A DNA stretch of 64,000 nucleotides from Planctomonas psychrotolerans (GCF_008642235.1 NZ_SJEV01000001.1:1692400-1756399); one strand, 5' to 3'. Positions 8,164 through 16,991 are shown, counted from the stretch's first letter. Notes: generated by a model not told the origin, from the sequence alone. Made by a program: numbers and translations.

Positions 8164-9174
8164 ATGAAGAAGACAGCAATCCTCGCCGGCATCGCCATCA
8201 GCGCACTGGCCCTCACCGGCTGCAGCGGCGCTGACAGCGGTGGCACCGGATCGGCAGCGCCGAGCGGTGAAGCCGAGCCGATGACGCTCACCCTCGGACA
8301 CGCGGGAAGCGAGTCTGACCCCCGTCAGACCGCGGCGATGCAGTTCAAGGAGATCGTGGAGGAGGAGTCCGACGGCAACATCACCGTCGAGGTCCACTCC
8401 GACTCCACGCTCGGTACGTGGGAGGAGATGATCGAGGGCCTCCAGCTCGGAACCACCGACATCGTGATCGAGAGCCTGCTTTCGGTCGAGGCGTACACCG
8501 ACCTGTCCAGCATCGAGACCGCCCCGTTCCTCTACGAGGACGAGGACCAGTTCTTCGAGGTCTGGGACGGTGATCTCGGGGACGAGATCAAGACTGCCAT
8601 CACCGAGGCGTCGGGGTACGAGATGCTCGGCAACATGTACCGCGGACCCCGCCAGCTCACCACCAAGGACCCGGTCACCACGCTCGACGACCTGCAGGGG
8701 CTCACGATCCGCACGCCGTCCGCGCCGACGATGCTCGCCACCTGGGAGGCTCTCGGTGCCCGCGCCGAGGCGTTGCCCTTCAACGAGGTGTACTCGGCTC
8801 TCGAGAGCGGCGTGCTCGACGGTCAGGAGAACCCGCTCGACGCCATCCTCTTCAACAGCATCCACGAGGTCGCCCCGCACATCGGCGAGACCAGCCACAT
8901 GTACGCGAACTACCACTTCATCACGTGGAACGAGTCGCTCTCCGGCATGCCCGAGGAGTACCAGGAGATCATCCGCGACGCCGCCGAGCAGGTCGGCGAG
9001 GACTACACGGCCACGACGATCGCCGACACCGAGGAGTACCGCGGCGAGCTCGAGGCCGCTGGTGCCGAGTTCCACGAGATCGAGGATCTCGACGAGTGGG
9101 TCGAGGCCACCCAGCCGATCATCGACGGCCTGCCCGCCGACGTTCAGGCGTGGGTCGAGGAGATCCGCGGCTAG
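8164..9174 (+). CDS. TRAP transporter substrate-binding lipoprotein (DctP)
   Basis: A 336-residue extracytoplasmic solute-binding protein. The signal peptide ends in a lipobox, LTGC with C20 as the lipidated cysteine, so it is anchored to the outer face of the membrane. The fold is the DctP type (TRAP-binding, bacterial family 7): LGHAGSESDPRQ near the N-terminus and a conserved arginine in TIRTPSAP that in this family grips the substrate carboxylate, then EVYSALESGVLDGQENP. It delivers the substrate to the DctQM permease. AAGGAAG precedes the ATG. A strong hairpin terminator follows, so this is the last gene of the operon. Confidence 0.92.
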   Translation: MKKTAILAGIAISALALTGCSGADSGGTGSAAPSGEAEPMTLTLGHAGSESDPRQTAAMQFKEIVEEESDGNITVEVHSDSTLGTWEEMIEGLQLGTTDIVIESLLSVEAYTDLSSIETAPFLYEDEDQFFEVWDGDLGDEIKTAITEASGYEMLGNMYRGPRQLTTKDPVTTLDDLQGLTIRTPSAPTMLATWEALGARAEALPFNEVYSALESGVLDGQENPLDAILFNSIHEVAPHIGETSHMYANYHFITWNESLSGMPEEYQEIIRDAAEQVGEDYTATTIADTEEYRGELEAAGAEFHEIEDLDEWVEATQPIIDGLPADVQAWVEEIRG

Positions 9175-9211
9175 CGCCATCCCCTCGAGGTAACGCTCCT
9201 CCCCAACGCAG

Positions 9212-9245
9212 GACCCCGCCCGTGCACATACCGGGCGGGGTCTTG
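9212..9245 (+). terminator. Rho-independent terminator between DctP and EamA genes
   Basis: GACCCCGCCCG (9212-9222) pairs perfectly with CGGGCGGGGTC (9232-9242) around a 9-nt loop, followed by TTGT. It lies between two convergent genes and may serve both strands; the T-tract is short. Confidence 0.75.
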
Positions 9246-10220
9246 TCATGCCCGGCCGGCGATTCCCGCGGTTCTCTTCCCGTCCGCCGGAGGTGCCGCA
9301 GGCTTGGGGGCGGTGGTCGTCCGGGCCCGTACCGAGATGGCGGCACAGAGGATCACCGCGCAGCCGCCGAACAGTGTCGCGAGGGTCACCTCCTCGTGCA
9401 GCAGCAGGGCTGCCCAGAGAATGCTGAGCACGGGTTGCACCAGCTGCACCTGGCTGACCTGCGCCATCGGTCCGATCGCGAGACCGCGATACCAGGCGAA
9501 GAAGCCCAGGAACATGCTCACTCCCGCCAGGTACGCGAACGCGGCCCACTCCACACCGCTGGCACGTGGGGGCTGCCCGGCAGCGCTGATGAGCGTCAGG
9601 GCGATCATCAGCGGTGAGGCGAGGACGAGCGCCCAGGAGATGGTCTGCCACGAACCCAGTTCCCGTGCCAAGAGGCCCCCCTCGGCGTAACCGATGGCTC
9701 CGGCGACCACGGCGGCGAACAGCAGCAGATCCGCCGACGTGAGGCCGGCGAGTCCACCGCTGTGCAGCGAGGCGAAGACGACCGCGGCGGTGGCTCCAGC
9801 CGCCGCCAGAATCCAGAACGACCGCCGCGGACGCTCCTTCGCCCGTAGCACGGCCATCATCGCCGTCGCGGCGGGAAGGAGGGCGATGACCACGGCGCCG
9901 TGGCTGGCAGGAGCGGCGGAGAGCGCGAACGACGTGAGCACCGGAAATCCGAGTACCACTCCACCGGCGACGAGTGCCAGGCGAAGCCACTGCATCCCCC
10001 GGGGCCGCATGCGACCGAAGCACGCCAGTGCCATCGCCGCGAGAGCAGCCGCGATCACCGCACGACCGGATCCGACGAAGAGCGGCGACATACCACCGAC
10101 CGCCACTCGGGTGAACGGCACGGTGAAGGAGAACGCGACGACGCCGAGGGCGGCCCAGGCAAGACCACGGGTCGATATCACGCTCGCGGGAATGTGGATA
10201 GCGCTACTATGTGCCGTCAT
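9246..10220 (-). CDS. EamA/DMT family transporter
   Basis: A 324-residue membrane protein with about ten helices in two EamA repeats, the drug/metabolite transporter superfamily. Text such as GLAWAALGVVAFSFTVPFTRVA and FFAWYRGLAIGPMAQVSQVQLVQPVLSILWA is characteristic. It probably exports an amino acid or related metabolite. It is divergent from a MocR-type regulator, a common pairing in which the regulator controls the exporter. The ATG at 10220 overlaps the regulator's ATG by two bases; a GTG at 10181 is an alternative start. Ends 1 bp after the terminator hairpin. Confidence 0.88.
   Translation of the reverse strand: MTAHSSAIHIPASVISTRGLAWAALGVVAFSFTVPFTRVAVGGMSPLFVGSGRAVIAAALAAMALACFGRMRPRGMQWLRLALVAGGVVLGFPVLTSFALSAAPASHGAVVIALLPAATAMMAVLRAKERPRRSFWILAAAGATAAVVFASLHSGGLAGLTSADLLLFAAVVAGAIGYAEGGLLARELGSWQTISWALVLASPLMIALTLISAAGQPPRASGVEWAAFAYLAGVSMFLGFFAWYRGLAIGPMAQVSQVQLVQPVLSILWAALLLHEEVTLATLFGGCAVILCAAISVRARTTTAPKPAAPPADGKRTAGIAGRA
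10205..10210 (+). promoter_or_regulatory. -10 box of an apparently leaderless MocR gene
   Basis: TACTAT lies 8 nt before the ATG at 10219, with no ribosome-binding site, and sits inside the 5' end of the divergent EamA gene. Confidence 0.5.
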
Positions 10221-11628
10221 GGACAACGATAGCAGCGCTCGAATCGTCGGAGCGTTACGCGACTGGATCGCCGCAGCCCCGGCCGGAGCGCGACTCCCGT
10301 CGACCCGCGCCCTCGTCGCCACCCATGCCGCCAGCCCCATCACGGTGCAGAAGGCCCTCCGCGTGCTGACCGCACAGGGTCTCATCGAGAGTCGTCCGGG
10401 GGTCGGCACGTTCGTCCGCGCGATCCGGGTCGCGCGCCCGCTCGAGTTCGGCTGGCAGACCGCGGCACTCGGGTCACCACCGAACCGCGTACCGGTCTCC
10501 GCCGCGGCGATGCGGGACGCGCCGCAGGGGGTGATGGCGCTGCACAGCGGCTACCCGAATCGAGAACTGCTGCCCGAGCGGCTCGTCCGCTCCGCACTCA
10601 CCCGGGCCGCGCGGAGCGACGTGGCCGTGTCCCGACCGCCTGTCGCCGGTATCCCCGAGCTTCAAGCGTGGTTCGCCGCCGAGCTCGCCGACGCGGTGCC
10701 GGCCGGCGCAACCCCGCCCACGGCGAGCGATGTTCTCGTTCTCCCCGGCAGCCAGAGCGGTCTGAGTTCGATCTTCCGAGCCCTCGTGGGCGCGGGTCAC
10801 GCGCTGGTGATGGAATCACCGACCTACTGGGGTGCCATCACCGCCGCCGAGCAGGCCGGGGTGCGGGTCATTCCCGTCCCATCCGGTGCGGCCGGTCCCG
10901 ACCCGGACGACGTAGCCCGAGCCTTCGAGGAGACCGGAGCTCGCGCCTTCTACGCCCAGCCGAACTACGCCAATCCCACCGGGGCTCAGTGGTCGAGGGA
11001 TACCACGGAACGCATCCTCTCCGTCGTCCGGGCGAGCGGCGCCTTCCTGATCGAAGACGACTGGGCACACGACTTCGGGATCACGTCGACCTCAGCACCG
11101 GTTGCCGGGATGGACGACGCCGGCCACGTCGTCTACATCCGTTCGCTCACGAAGAGCGTGTCACCCGCCATCCAGATCGCCGCAATCATCGCTCGCGGTC
11201 CCGCTCGTCAGCGCATCCTGGCGGATCGGGTCGCGTCCTCGATGTACGTCAGCGGGATTCTCCAGGCGGCGGCGCTCGATATCGTCACCCAGCCCGCGTG
11301 GCGTGCGCACCTCCGCGGCGTCCGCTCGCAATTGCGGTCCCGCCGGGATCTTCTCGTCGACAGCTTGTCGGAGCACGCACCGCGCGCCCACCTCACCGCC
11401 ATCCCCGCGGGTGGACTGAACCTGTGGGTACGACTGCCCGATGACACCGATCTCCCGGCGCTGGTTCGCTCGTGTGCGGAGGAGAACCTTTTCGTGGGAC
11501 CCGGATCCGAGTGGTTCCCCGCCGAACCGCCGGGGCCGTTCCTCCGACTCAACTACTCCGGGCCCAACCCCGGTGCGTTCCCCGAGGCCGCCCGCATCCT
11601 GGGACGGGTGCTCGACCGGAGTCTCTGA
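10219..11628 (+). CDS. MocR family PLP-dependent regulator (GntR-aminotransferase fusion)
   Basis: A 469-residue fusion protein. An N-terminal GntR winged helix (about residues 5-75; RLPSTRALVATH, ITVQKALRVLTAQGLI) is joined to a class I aminotransferase-like domain. PLP-site text includes YAQPNYANPTG and IRSLTKSVSP, with the presumed Schiff-base lysine in SLTKS. MocR proteins usually sense PLP or an amino compound and control a divergent gene, here the EamA exporter. The ATG is supported by the -10 box 8 nt upstream. A degenerate REP-like repeat follows the stop codon. Confidence 0.88.
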   Translation: MDNDSSARIVGALRDWIAAAPAGARLPSTRALVATHAASPITVQKALRVLTAQGLIESRPGVGTFVRAIRVARPLEFGWQTAALGSPPNRVPVSAAAMRDAPQGVMALHSGYPNRELLPERLVRSALTRAARSDVAVSRPPVAGIPELQAWFAAELADAVPAGATPPTASDVLVLPGSQSGLSSIFRALVGAGHALVMESPTYWGAITAAEQAGVRVIPVPSGAAGPDPDDVARAFEETGARAFYAQPNYANPTGAQWSRDTTERILSVVRASGAFLIEDDWAHDFGITSTSAPVAGMDDAGHVVYIRSLTKSVSPAIQIAAIIARGPARQRILADRVASSMYVSGILQAAALDIVTQPAWRAHLRGVRSQLRSRRDLLVDSLSEHAPRAHLTAIPAGGLNLWVRLPDDTDLPALVRSCAEENLFVGPGSEWFPAEPPGPFLRLNYSGPNPGAFPEAARILGRVLDRSL

Positions 11629-11667
11629 CGCCGCCACCCGGACCGCGTTTCGGTGTGAGCGTGATGC

Positions 11668-11697
11668 GTCCCTTCGACAGGGTTAGGGACCGTGGGG
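11668..11697 (+). repeat. Degenerate REP-like repeat copy
   Basis: CCCTTCGACAGGGTTAGGGA with CCGTGGGG after it matches the companion form of the array at 5132-5156, with two changes in the centre. It lies between the MocR gene and the next SDR gene. Confidence 0.7.
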
Positions 11698-11802
11698 GCA
11701 GGGACCCGTGTGGGGTCCGTGGGGCTCGGGGGCCAACGTGGTGGCAGACTGACCGCGGCGGCATCGGACCGCCGGGGTATCTCAGCGTCGAGGAGCACGG
11801 TC

Positions 11803-12546
11803 ATGGAGCAGGATTTCGCGGACAGGGTCGCCATCGTCACCGGGGCGGCGAGCGGCATCGGGTACACGACGGCTCATCACCTCGCCGAGCGTGGCGCCCT
11901 CGTGGTCGGCGTCGATGTGGGCGAGCATGTCGACGCGGTGATGCAGCAGCTTCCGGGTGAGGGGTCGTTCGGCATCCGCAGGGACCTGACCGCTCCCGAA
12001 GCGGCGAGCGAGATCGTGTCCGAGGTGCTTCAGCGGTGCGGCACGCCGCACATCCTGATCAACTCGGCCGGGGTCGCCCTGCTCGACCCGGCGATCGACG
12101 TGCCGGCGTCGCGGTGGCAGGCGACGCTGGACATCAACCTCAGCGCGAGCTTCTACATGGCGCAGGCGGTGGGACGGGAGATGGTGGCGGCCGGATACGG
12201 GCGCATCATCAACCTCGCATCTCAGGCCTCCGTCATCGGTCTCGCCGATCACGCGGCGTACTGCGCGAGCAAAGCGGCCATCGTGGGACTCACCCGGGTG
12301 CTCTCTCTCGAATGGGCGAGGCACGGTGTCACGGTGAACGCCGTATCACCCACCGTGGTGGAGACGCCTCTCGGGAAGGCGGCCTGGGCGGGGGAGAAGG
12401 GCGAGAAGGCCAAAGCGGAGATCCCCGTCGGCCGCTTCGCGCAGCCGGAGGAGGTGGCAGCTGCCATCGCCTACCTCGCCTCGGACGCGGCAGCGATGGT
12501 GACCGGCAGCAACATGCTCATCGACGGGGGGCGCACCTCCGTGTGA
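11803..12546 (+). CDS. SDR family oxidoreductase
   Basis: A 247-residue classical short-chain dehydrogenase with TGAASGIG at about residues 13-20, NSAG at 87-90, and the catalytic S140, Y153 and K157 in YCASK. LASDAAAMVTGSNMLIDGG is the usual C-terminal segment. It resembles polyol or 3-oxoacyl reductases such as DthD or GatD types, but substrate is not readable. I chose the ATG at 11803 because GAGGAG lies just upstream; an earlier start would add a sequence with no family match. It stands alone between the MocR and diguanylate cyclase genes. Confidence 0.86.
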   Translation: MEQDFADRVAIVTGAASGIGYTTAHHLAERGALVVGVDVGEHVDAVMQQLPGEGSFGIRRDLTAPEAASEIVSEVLQRCGTPHILINSAGVALLDPAIDVPASRWQATLDINLSASFYMAQAVGREMVAAGYGRIINLASQASVIGLADHAAYCASKAAIVGLTRVLSLEWARHGVTVNAVSPTVVETPLGKAAWAGEKGEKAKAEIPVGRFAQPEEVAAAIAYLASDAAAMVTGSNMLIDGGRTSV

Positions 12547-12632
12547 ACCGATACTTCGGCCAGCGGCGTGGTTGTGGGGGAGGAGAAGCGAGCCGGGCGG
12601 CATGAGGGTCCGCCGGCTGGCACTATAGACGG

Positions 12633-13388
12633 ATGACGCTGGCCGAATCCCCTCCTGACGAGCCGGTTTCGACCGGCGATCTCGACTGGGGGCCTCGCGA
12701 CCGCGACACCACGGCGGAGGCGCACGACATCACCTCCGCGGCGCGGGATGCCCGTGCTGCCGCCCGCGATGTTCGCGCTGACGCGCGGCAACACGTGGGT
12801 GCATTCGATGCGCAAGCGGCCGCCGATCGCGCCGCCGCGAAGCGCGATCGGGCGAGCAGCGCTACCGACCGCATGCGGGCGGCGGATGACCGCCGTGCCG
12901 CGGCAGCGGATCGGGCCCGTGCGGCGGCGGAGCGCTCATCTCTGGTGTTGGACGGGCTCACGGGAGCACATCTGCGCAAGCCCGGGTTGATGGAACTGCA
13001 CCGCGAGGTCATGAGAGCGAAACGGACCGATTCCCCCTTCGTGCTCGCCTTCGTCGACGTGGACGGACTGAAGGCGGTGAACGACGAGCAGGGTCATCAG
13101 GCCGGCGACGAACTGCTGCGCCAGGTGGTCGACGCCATCCGAAGCTCCGTCCGCGACTACGACCTCATCATCCGCTACGGCGGAGACGAGTTCCTCTGCG
13201 GATTCATGGACCTCACCCTCGCGGGGGCGGGGGAGCGGTTCGCCGAGGTGACGACGAAATCGTCGCACCGCTTGATGGGGTCGTTCTCCGTGGGTCTCGC
13301 CGAGCTGTCGGCCGATGACGAACTGGACGGTCTCATCGCGCGGGCCGACCAGGCCATGTACGAGTCACGCCGGCGCTCACGAGCATGA
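12633..13388 (+). CDS. GGDEF-domain diguanylate cyclase with Ala/Arg-rich coiled coil
   Basis: A 251-residue protein. Residues about 30-105 are an extremely Ala/Arg/Asp-rich, probably coiled-coil helix with heptad-like RDARAAARD and DRAAAKRDR repeats. Residues about 107-250 are a GGDEF domain with FVDVDGLKAVND and the intact active motif GGDEF (183-187). An RxxD inhibitory site, RDYD (174-177), lies five residues before it, as expected for product-inhibited cyclases. It therefore probably makes cyclic di-GMP and is feedback-inhibited. There is no membrane helix, so it is likely cytosolic and the coil may drive dimerisation or sensing. A CTATAG-like box just before the ATG suggests a leaderless mRNA. 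Confidence 0.88.
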   Translation: MTLAESPPDEPVSTGDLDWGPRDRDTTAEAHDITSAARDARAAARDVRADARQHVGAFDAQAAADRAAAKRDRASSATDRMRAADDRRAAAADRARAAAERSSLVLDGLTGAHLRKPGLMELHREVMRAKRTDSPFVLAFVDVDGLKAVNDEQGHQAGDELLRQVVDAIRSSVRDYDLIIRYGGDEFLCGFMDLTLAGAGERFAEVTTKSSHRLMGSFSVGLAELSADDELDGLIARADQAMYESRRRSRA

Positions 13389-13459
13389 CCATGGGACGCA
13401 ATAACCTCCGGCTCCACGAGCCGTCCCGGTGAACAGCGCTCGACGGGACGCGAGCGCGA

Positions 13460-14716
13460 CTACGCCGTTTCACCCTCGATGCCGACGGCCGAGAGCACGC
13501 GCGTGAGGGTGTCCGGTCCGCCCACGTTGCCGGGTACCACCACGTAGAGGATGCGGTGACCGTCGAACGCGTCGAGCTCCCACACCGAGACACCGGGGAG
13601 CACCTGGCCGAGTACTCGGGCCGCGCGCGCTCCGATGCCGATGCGGGCGACGTCCGCCGACGTGATACCGCCCTTGGCGATCACCACCTCGACCGACGGG
13701 GTGAGCGAGTGAACCGTGCGGGTGAGGGCGTCCATGACTCTGGAGCCGTGATCGAGGGTGTTGTGGTCGCTCGAGCGGGTGCGTTCCGTCATCACCACGG
13801 CGAGCCCGCGGTCCCGCAGGGCGTCGGTGGCGGTGCGGGTCGCGTCGTCGCTCGCCCGTGCCGCGTCGGTGAGGGCGGTGGCGGTGGAGACGGTCGCCGG
13901 GTCGATCCCCAGGGCGATCACTCCCGCCATCTGCGCGGTGGCCCCGGCGGTGTGCGAGCCGCACACGAGAAGGGTGGGTCGCGGTTCGGGCACCAGCGGG
14001 AGCGGAAGCAGGCCGGTGCTCTCGACTCCGGCGAGTGCTGCGGCGAGCGGCGCCGCGCTCCGCACGACGATCGGCTTGCCTTCGGCCCGGGCCGCGCGGA
14101 TGGCCGCGGCGATGCTGCGCACGTCATCATCGGTCACCACATCCGGCAGCACCACCGATCCGGCCGGCGCACCGCGAAGCAACTCGGTCATGCCGCCCGA
14201 GCGCACCGCGTCGAGGGGGACCCGCGTCGATGACCGCCCGGATTTCTCGGTGACGTAGTCCACCAGCACGCCCGTGCTGAAGCCGAACACCGGATCGTCG
14301 GCGTACTCCGTCTCGTGCGCCGGTACCGCGCGGCCGTTCACCTCGACGAGGTGCACCCCGTCCACGGTGGTGCGACCGCCGGCGGGGAAGGCGGGGCAGA
14401 ACACGAGGATCGAGTCGTCCGAGGCGAACACCTCGCTCTCCGCGAAGACGTGTCCGCGCAGCGTCGAATCGCCGCGGAGCACGAACTGCACCTCTTCGCC
14501 GAGGCGACGAGCGGTTTCGAGGCCGTCATCCCGCACGCTGCGGACGAGCGCAACCGCCTCCGCTTCGGAAATGGCTCGCGAGTTGGTCTGCACGTAGACG
14601 CTCTCGGCTTCGCCGAGCGCGCGTGTCAGCAGGTCTGCGCTGGATTCGAGCAGAACGGTCACGTTCGATGCGGACTGGGTGCCGGTCGGGTCGTCGTCGA
14701 GCACGATCGTCTTCAT
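13460..14716 (-). CDS. Four-carbon acid sugar kinase family protein (DUF1537, OtnK/DenK-like)
   Basis: A 418-residue kinase of the DUF1537 family, shown in the literature to phosphorylate 2- or 3-oxo-tetronates and related acid sugars. The N-terminal substrate domain begins IVLDDDPTGTQSASNVTVLL, and VQTNSRAIS and RGDSTLRGH are family marks. The C-terminal nucleotide-binding domain includes VVIAKGGITSADVA and VPGNVGGPDTL. The ATG at 14716 is preceded by GAAGGGA. It is the last gene of a three-gene unit after the SAF-domain dehydrogenase and the FadR-type regulator. No OtnC aldolase is nearby, so the fate of the phosphorylated product is unknown. Confidence 0.9.
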   Translation of the reverse strand: MKTIVLDDDPTGTQSASNVTVLLESSADLLTRALGEAESVYVQTNSRAISEAEAVALVRSVRDDGLETARRLGEEVQFVLRGDSTLRGHVFAESEVFASDDSILVFCPAFPAGGRTTVDGVHLVEVNGRAVPAHETEYADDPVFGFSTGVLVDYVTEKSGRSSTRVPLDAVRSGGMTELLRGAPAGSVVLPDVVTDDDVRSIAAAIRAARAEGKPIVVRSAAPLAAALAGVESTGLLPLPLVPEPRPTLLVCGSHTAGATAQMAGVIALGIDPATVSTATALTDAARASDDATRTATDALRDRGLAVVMTERTRSSDHNTLDHGSRVMDALTRTVHSLTPSVEVVIAKGGITSADVARIGIGARAARVLGQVLPGVSVWELDAFDGHRILYVVVPGNVGGPDTLTRVLSAVGIEGETA

Positions 14717-14804
14717 GGGGTCCCTTCGGGGAAGCGGTTGGTCTCCGGCGTGGCGGAGGAGGTGATGGAGCAGAGAGGGAGGTGGGACGCCGACGGGGCG
14801 GAGG

Positions 14805-15572
14805 TCACTCGTCGACGAGTGCGCCCGTCGTGTAGAAACTGCGGATGTGGTCCTGCACGAGGGTGGATGCGCGGGGTGCATCGCCGTTGCGGATGGCTTC
14901 GAGAATGAGGCGATGCTCGTGACGCACGGTCCCGGTGGTGGCGCGCCAGTCGGGCAGCCGCGAGTACGCCTCCACCATCTGACGGTGGATCGACAGACGG
15001 AGCGAACCCATGAGGTGCGCCGTGAGAGCGTTGCCGCTCGCCTGGGCAATGCGTTCGTGGAAGCCGGCGTCGAGCCGATTGAAGTCCCCCGCCTCGATGC
15101 CGGGGTCGTCCATCGCATCCAGCATGCCGCTGAGCTCGGCCAGGTCAGCCGGCTCGGCATGCTGCGCCGCCTCGGCGCACGACCAGGTCTCGAGCGCCAG
15201 GCGGGTGTCGAGGAGATCGCGCTGGGTGAAGTGTCCGAGGGCCACCTGCAGCCGCAGCAGGTTCACGAGCCCGGCGCCGGGTCCGTCGAGCAGCACTGCC
15301 CCGCCGTCCACGCCGCCGCGCCGGATCTCGACGATGCCGAGGGATTCGAGCACGCGAAGCGATTCCCGCAGCGATGGCCGGGAGACCCCCAGCATGGTCG
15401 CGAGATCCCGCTCGCTCGGCAGGTGATCGCCGGCCTTCAGGTGTCCGGCGAGGATGCGACTCTCGATCTGCGACATGACCTGCTCGTGCGCCCTCAGGCG
15501 CTGGACCGGCTGCCAGGCGCTCGAGTCGCTCCCGGTCGTCGCGGCAGCTTCGCGCGGTTCCTCCACAACCAT
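14805..15572 (-). CDS. FadR-type GntR transcriptional regulator
   Basis: A 255-residue regulator. The winged helix occupies about residues 25-95 (MSQIESRILAGHLKAGDHLP, MLGVSRPSLRESLRVLESLG), followed by an FCD effector domain with a DAGFHERIAQASGN metal-type motif. It sits between the SAF-domain dehydrogenase (26 bp upstream) and the DUF1537 kinase, and is probably co-transcribed with both. The TGGTCAGACCA palindrome at 16981-16991 ahead of the operon fits the TGGTNNNACCA sites of FadR-subfamily regulators, suggesting autoregulation by an acid-sugar intermediate. Confidence 0.88.
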   Translation of the reverse strand: MVVEEPREAAATTGSDSSAWQPVQRLRAHEQVMSQIESRILAGHLKAGDHLPSERDLATMLGVSRPSLRESLRVLESLGIVEIRRGGVDGGAVLLDGPGAGLVNLLRLQVALGHFTQRDLLDTRLALETWSCAEAAQHAEPADLAELSGMLDAMDDPGIEAGDFNRLDAGFHERIAQASGNALTAHLMGSLRLSIHRQMVEAYSRLPDWRATTGTVRHEHRLILEAIRNGDAPRASTLVQDHIRSFYTTGALVDE

Positions 15573-15598
15573 GCCGGATTCCCCTCGATCTATGCCGG

Positions 15599-16951
15599 TC
15601 AGGACAGTCCGCCGGCGCGGGCCTCCGTCTCGAGTTCGCGACGCACCTGCACGGCGACGAGCGACTCGTCGGCGTCAATATCGTCCCATGACACGGTGCT
15701 GTCCTTCGCCACGTCGCGGATGAGCTTCGCGCCGTGGGCGAGCCCGAGGGGGAGCGCGTTAGCCTTTAGCGAGGTCGCGGCCGGCGCGAGCTTGCCGAAC
15801 ACCGTGTAGCCGCCCTCGCCGTCAAGACGGTCTCCGGCGCGGAGATCCTTCTTCGCGGTGGTGACCACGTCGCCGTGGAAGCCGGTGGAGCCTCCCGTCG
15901 CCTCTCCGCGGAGCACCGCGGAGGCGATGCTCACCCCGAGTTCGAGCCCGATCATGTGGTACGGGCGGTAGAGCGAGCCGTACCGTCCGGTGGAGTCGGT
16001 GTGCATCCCGTATTCGGCGAAGCACTGCACGGCGTAGTCGGTCTTCGCCTCGAACGTCACGTACACACCCCAGCGGAGGTTGCGGGGAACCTCCGTGCCG
16101 TCCCGGTACATGCTCGACGCGATCTCCACGGTTCCGCGGCGGCTGAGCTGTCCGCCCACCGCCTCCTCGCGGAAGATCGTGGGCAGGTCGTCCACGCTGG
16201 CGGGCGGGAAGGAGAGGCCGTGCTCCTGCGGGAGCAGCCCGGTGCCGTTCGCCACGGCGGCCATCTCGATCGCCGACTTGGTGCCGTCGAGGAACGAGTT
16301 GAACATCTGCGGGTTGTAATCGCCCGACTCGAGCTGCTCGGCGCTGAAGCCGTAGTAGTCCCACACCGTGTCCGGGGTGGAGTAGTTGTACTCGGGGAGG
16401 TACTTCGTTCCCTTGCCCGCGGCCACCACGTCGAAACCGACCGTGCGGCACCAGTCGACGAGCTCGCAGATGAGGGCGGGCTGGTCGCCGTAGGCCATCG
16501 AGTAGACGACGCCGGCGGCGGCGGCGCGACGGCTCAGCAGCGGGCCGACCATGCAGTCCGCCTCCACGTTCACCATGATCACGTGCTTGCCGTTGTCGAT
16601 CGCGGCGATGGCGTGATTGGTACCCACGATCGGGTTGCCGGTGATCTCGAGGATGACCTCGACCTCGGGAAGCTGGATGAGCTCCATGGAGCTCTCCAGC
16701 AGGTGCGTCCCGCCGGTCTTGAGGGCGTCCTGCAGGCTGCTCGCCGCATAACGCTCCTCCGGCCACCCGGTGCGCTGCATCGCGCCACGGGCCTTGGGCA
16801 GGTTGATGTCCGCGACTCCGACGACGTGGATGCCCTCGGACGACAGTGCCTGGGTGAGGAACATCGACGCGAACTTGCCGGCACCGATGACACCGACGCG
16901 GATCGGGCCGGATGCGGCCGTGCGCTTCTGCAGCAGGGAGAAGAGATTCAA
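15599..16951 (-). CDS. NAD(P)-binding, SAF-domain oxidoreductase (COG4091-like), copy 1
   Basis: A 450-residue protein of the group often labelled predicted homoserine dehydrogenase with C-terminal SAF domain. The N-terminus has a Rossmann motif (IRVGVIGAGKF), then EITGNPIVGTNHAIAAIDNGKH. The SAF-like segment near the end contains TTAKKDLRAGDRLDGEGGYTVFGKL. Start chosen as TTG at 16951: GGAG is placed 8-9 nt upstream and the start MNLFSLLQKR aligns with MNLHALLRQR in the paralogue at 29081. Role inferred as oxidation or isomerisation of an acid sugar, from its operon with a DUF1537 kinase; a homoserine role seems unlikely. Confidence 0.85.
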   Translation of the reverse strand: MNLFSLLQKRTAASGPIRVGVIGAGKFASMFLTQALSSEGIHVVGVADINLPKARGAMQRTGWPEERYAASSLQDALKTGGTHLLESSMELIQLPEVEVILEITGNPIVGTNHAIAAIDNGKHVIMVNVEADCMVGPLLSRRAAAAGVVYSMAYGDQPALICELVDWCRTVGFDVVAAGKGTKYLPEYNYSTPDTVWDYYGFSAEQLESGDYNPQMFNSFLDGTKSAIEMAAVANGTGLLPQEHGLSFPPASVDDLPTIFREEAVGGQLSRRGTVEIASSMYRDGTEVPRNLRWGVYVTFEAKTDYAVQCFAEYGMHTDSTGRYGSLYRPYHMIGLELGVSIASAVLRGEATGGSTGFHGDVVTTAKKDLRAGDRLDGEGGYTVFGKLAPAATSLKANALPLGLAHGAKLIRDVAKDSTVSWDDIDADESLVAVQVRRELETEARAGGLS

Positions 16952-16980
16952 GGAACGGCTCCGTTCTGTTGATGATCTGA

Positions 16981-16991
16981 TGGTCAGACCA
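16981..16991 (+). promoter_or_regulatory. Candidate FadR-type operator
   Basis: TGGTCAGACCA is a palindrome with 5-bp arms, overlapping a second inverted repeat TCTGA-TGG-TCAGA (16976-16988). It lies about 30 bp before the SAF-domain dehydrogenase start. The remaining sequence to 17250 shows nothing else I can identify. Confidence 0.6.

Noticed and set aside
8143-10023. 626-codon minus-strand frame over DctP and EamA
   Set aside because: It runs antisense through a clear lipoprotein gene and across a strong terminator, and has no recognisable domain.
13422-13450. Possible terminator after the diguanylate cyclase gene
   Set aside because: CGTCCCG and CGGGACG can pair, but the loop is 15 nt and there is no T-tract, so support is too weak.
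15599-16951. Homoserine dehydrogenase or flagellar FlgA
   Set aside because: Such labels follow from the Rossmann and SAF domains only; the gene neighbours are acid-sugar genes with no threonine or flagellar genes.
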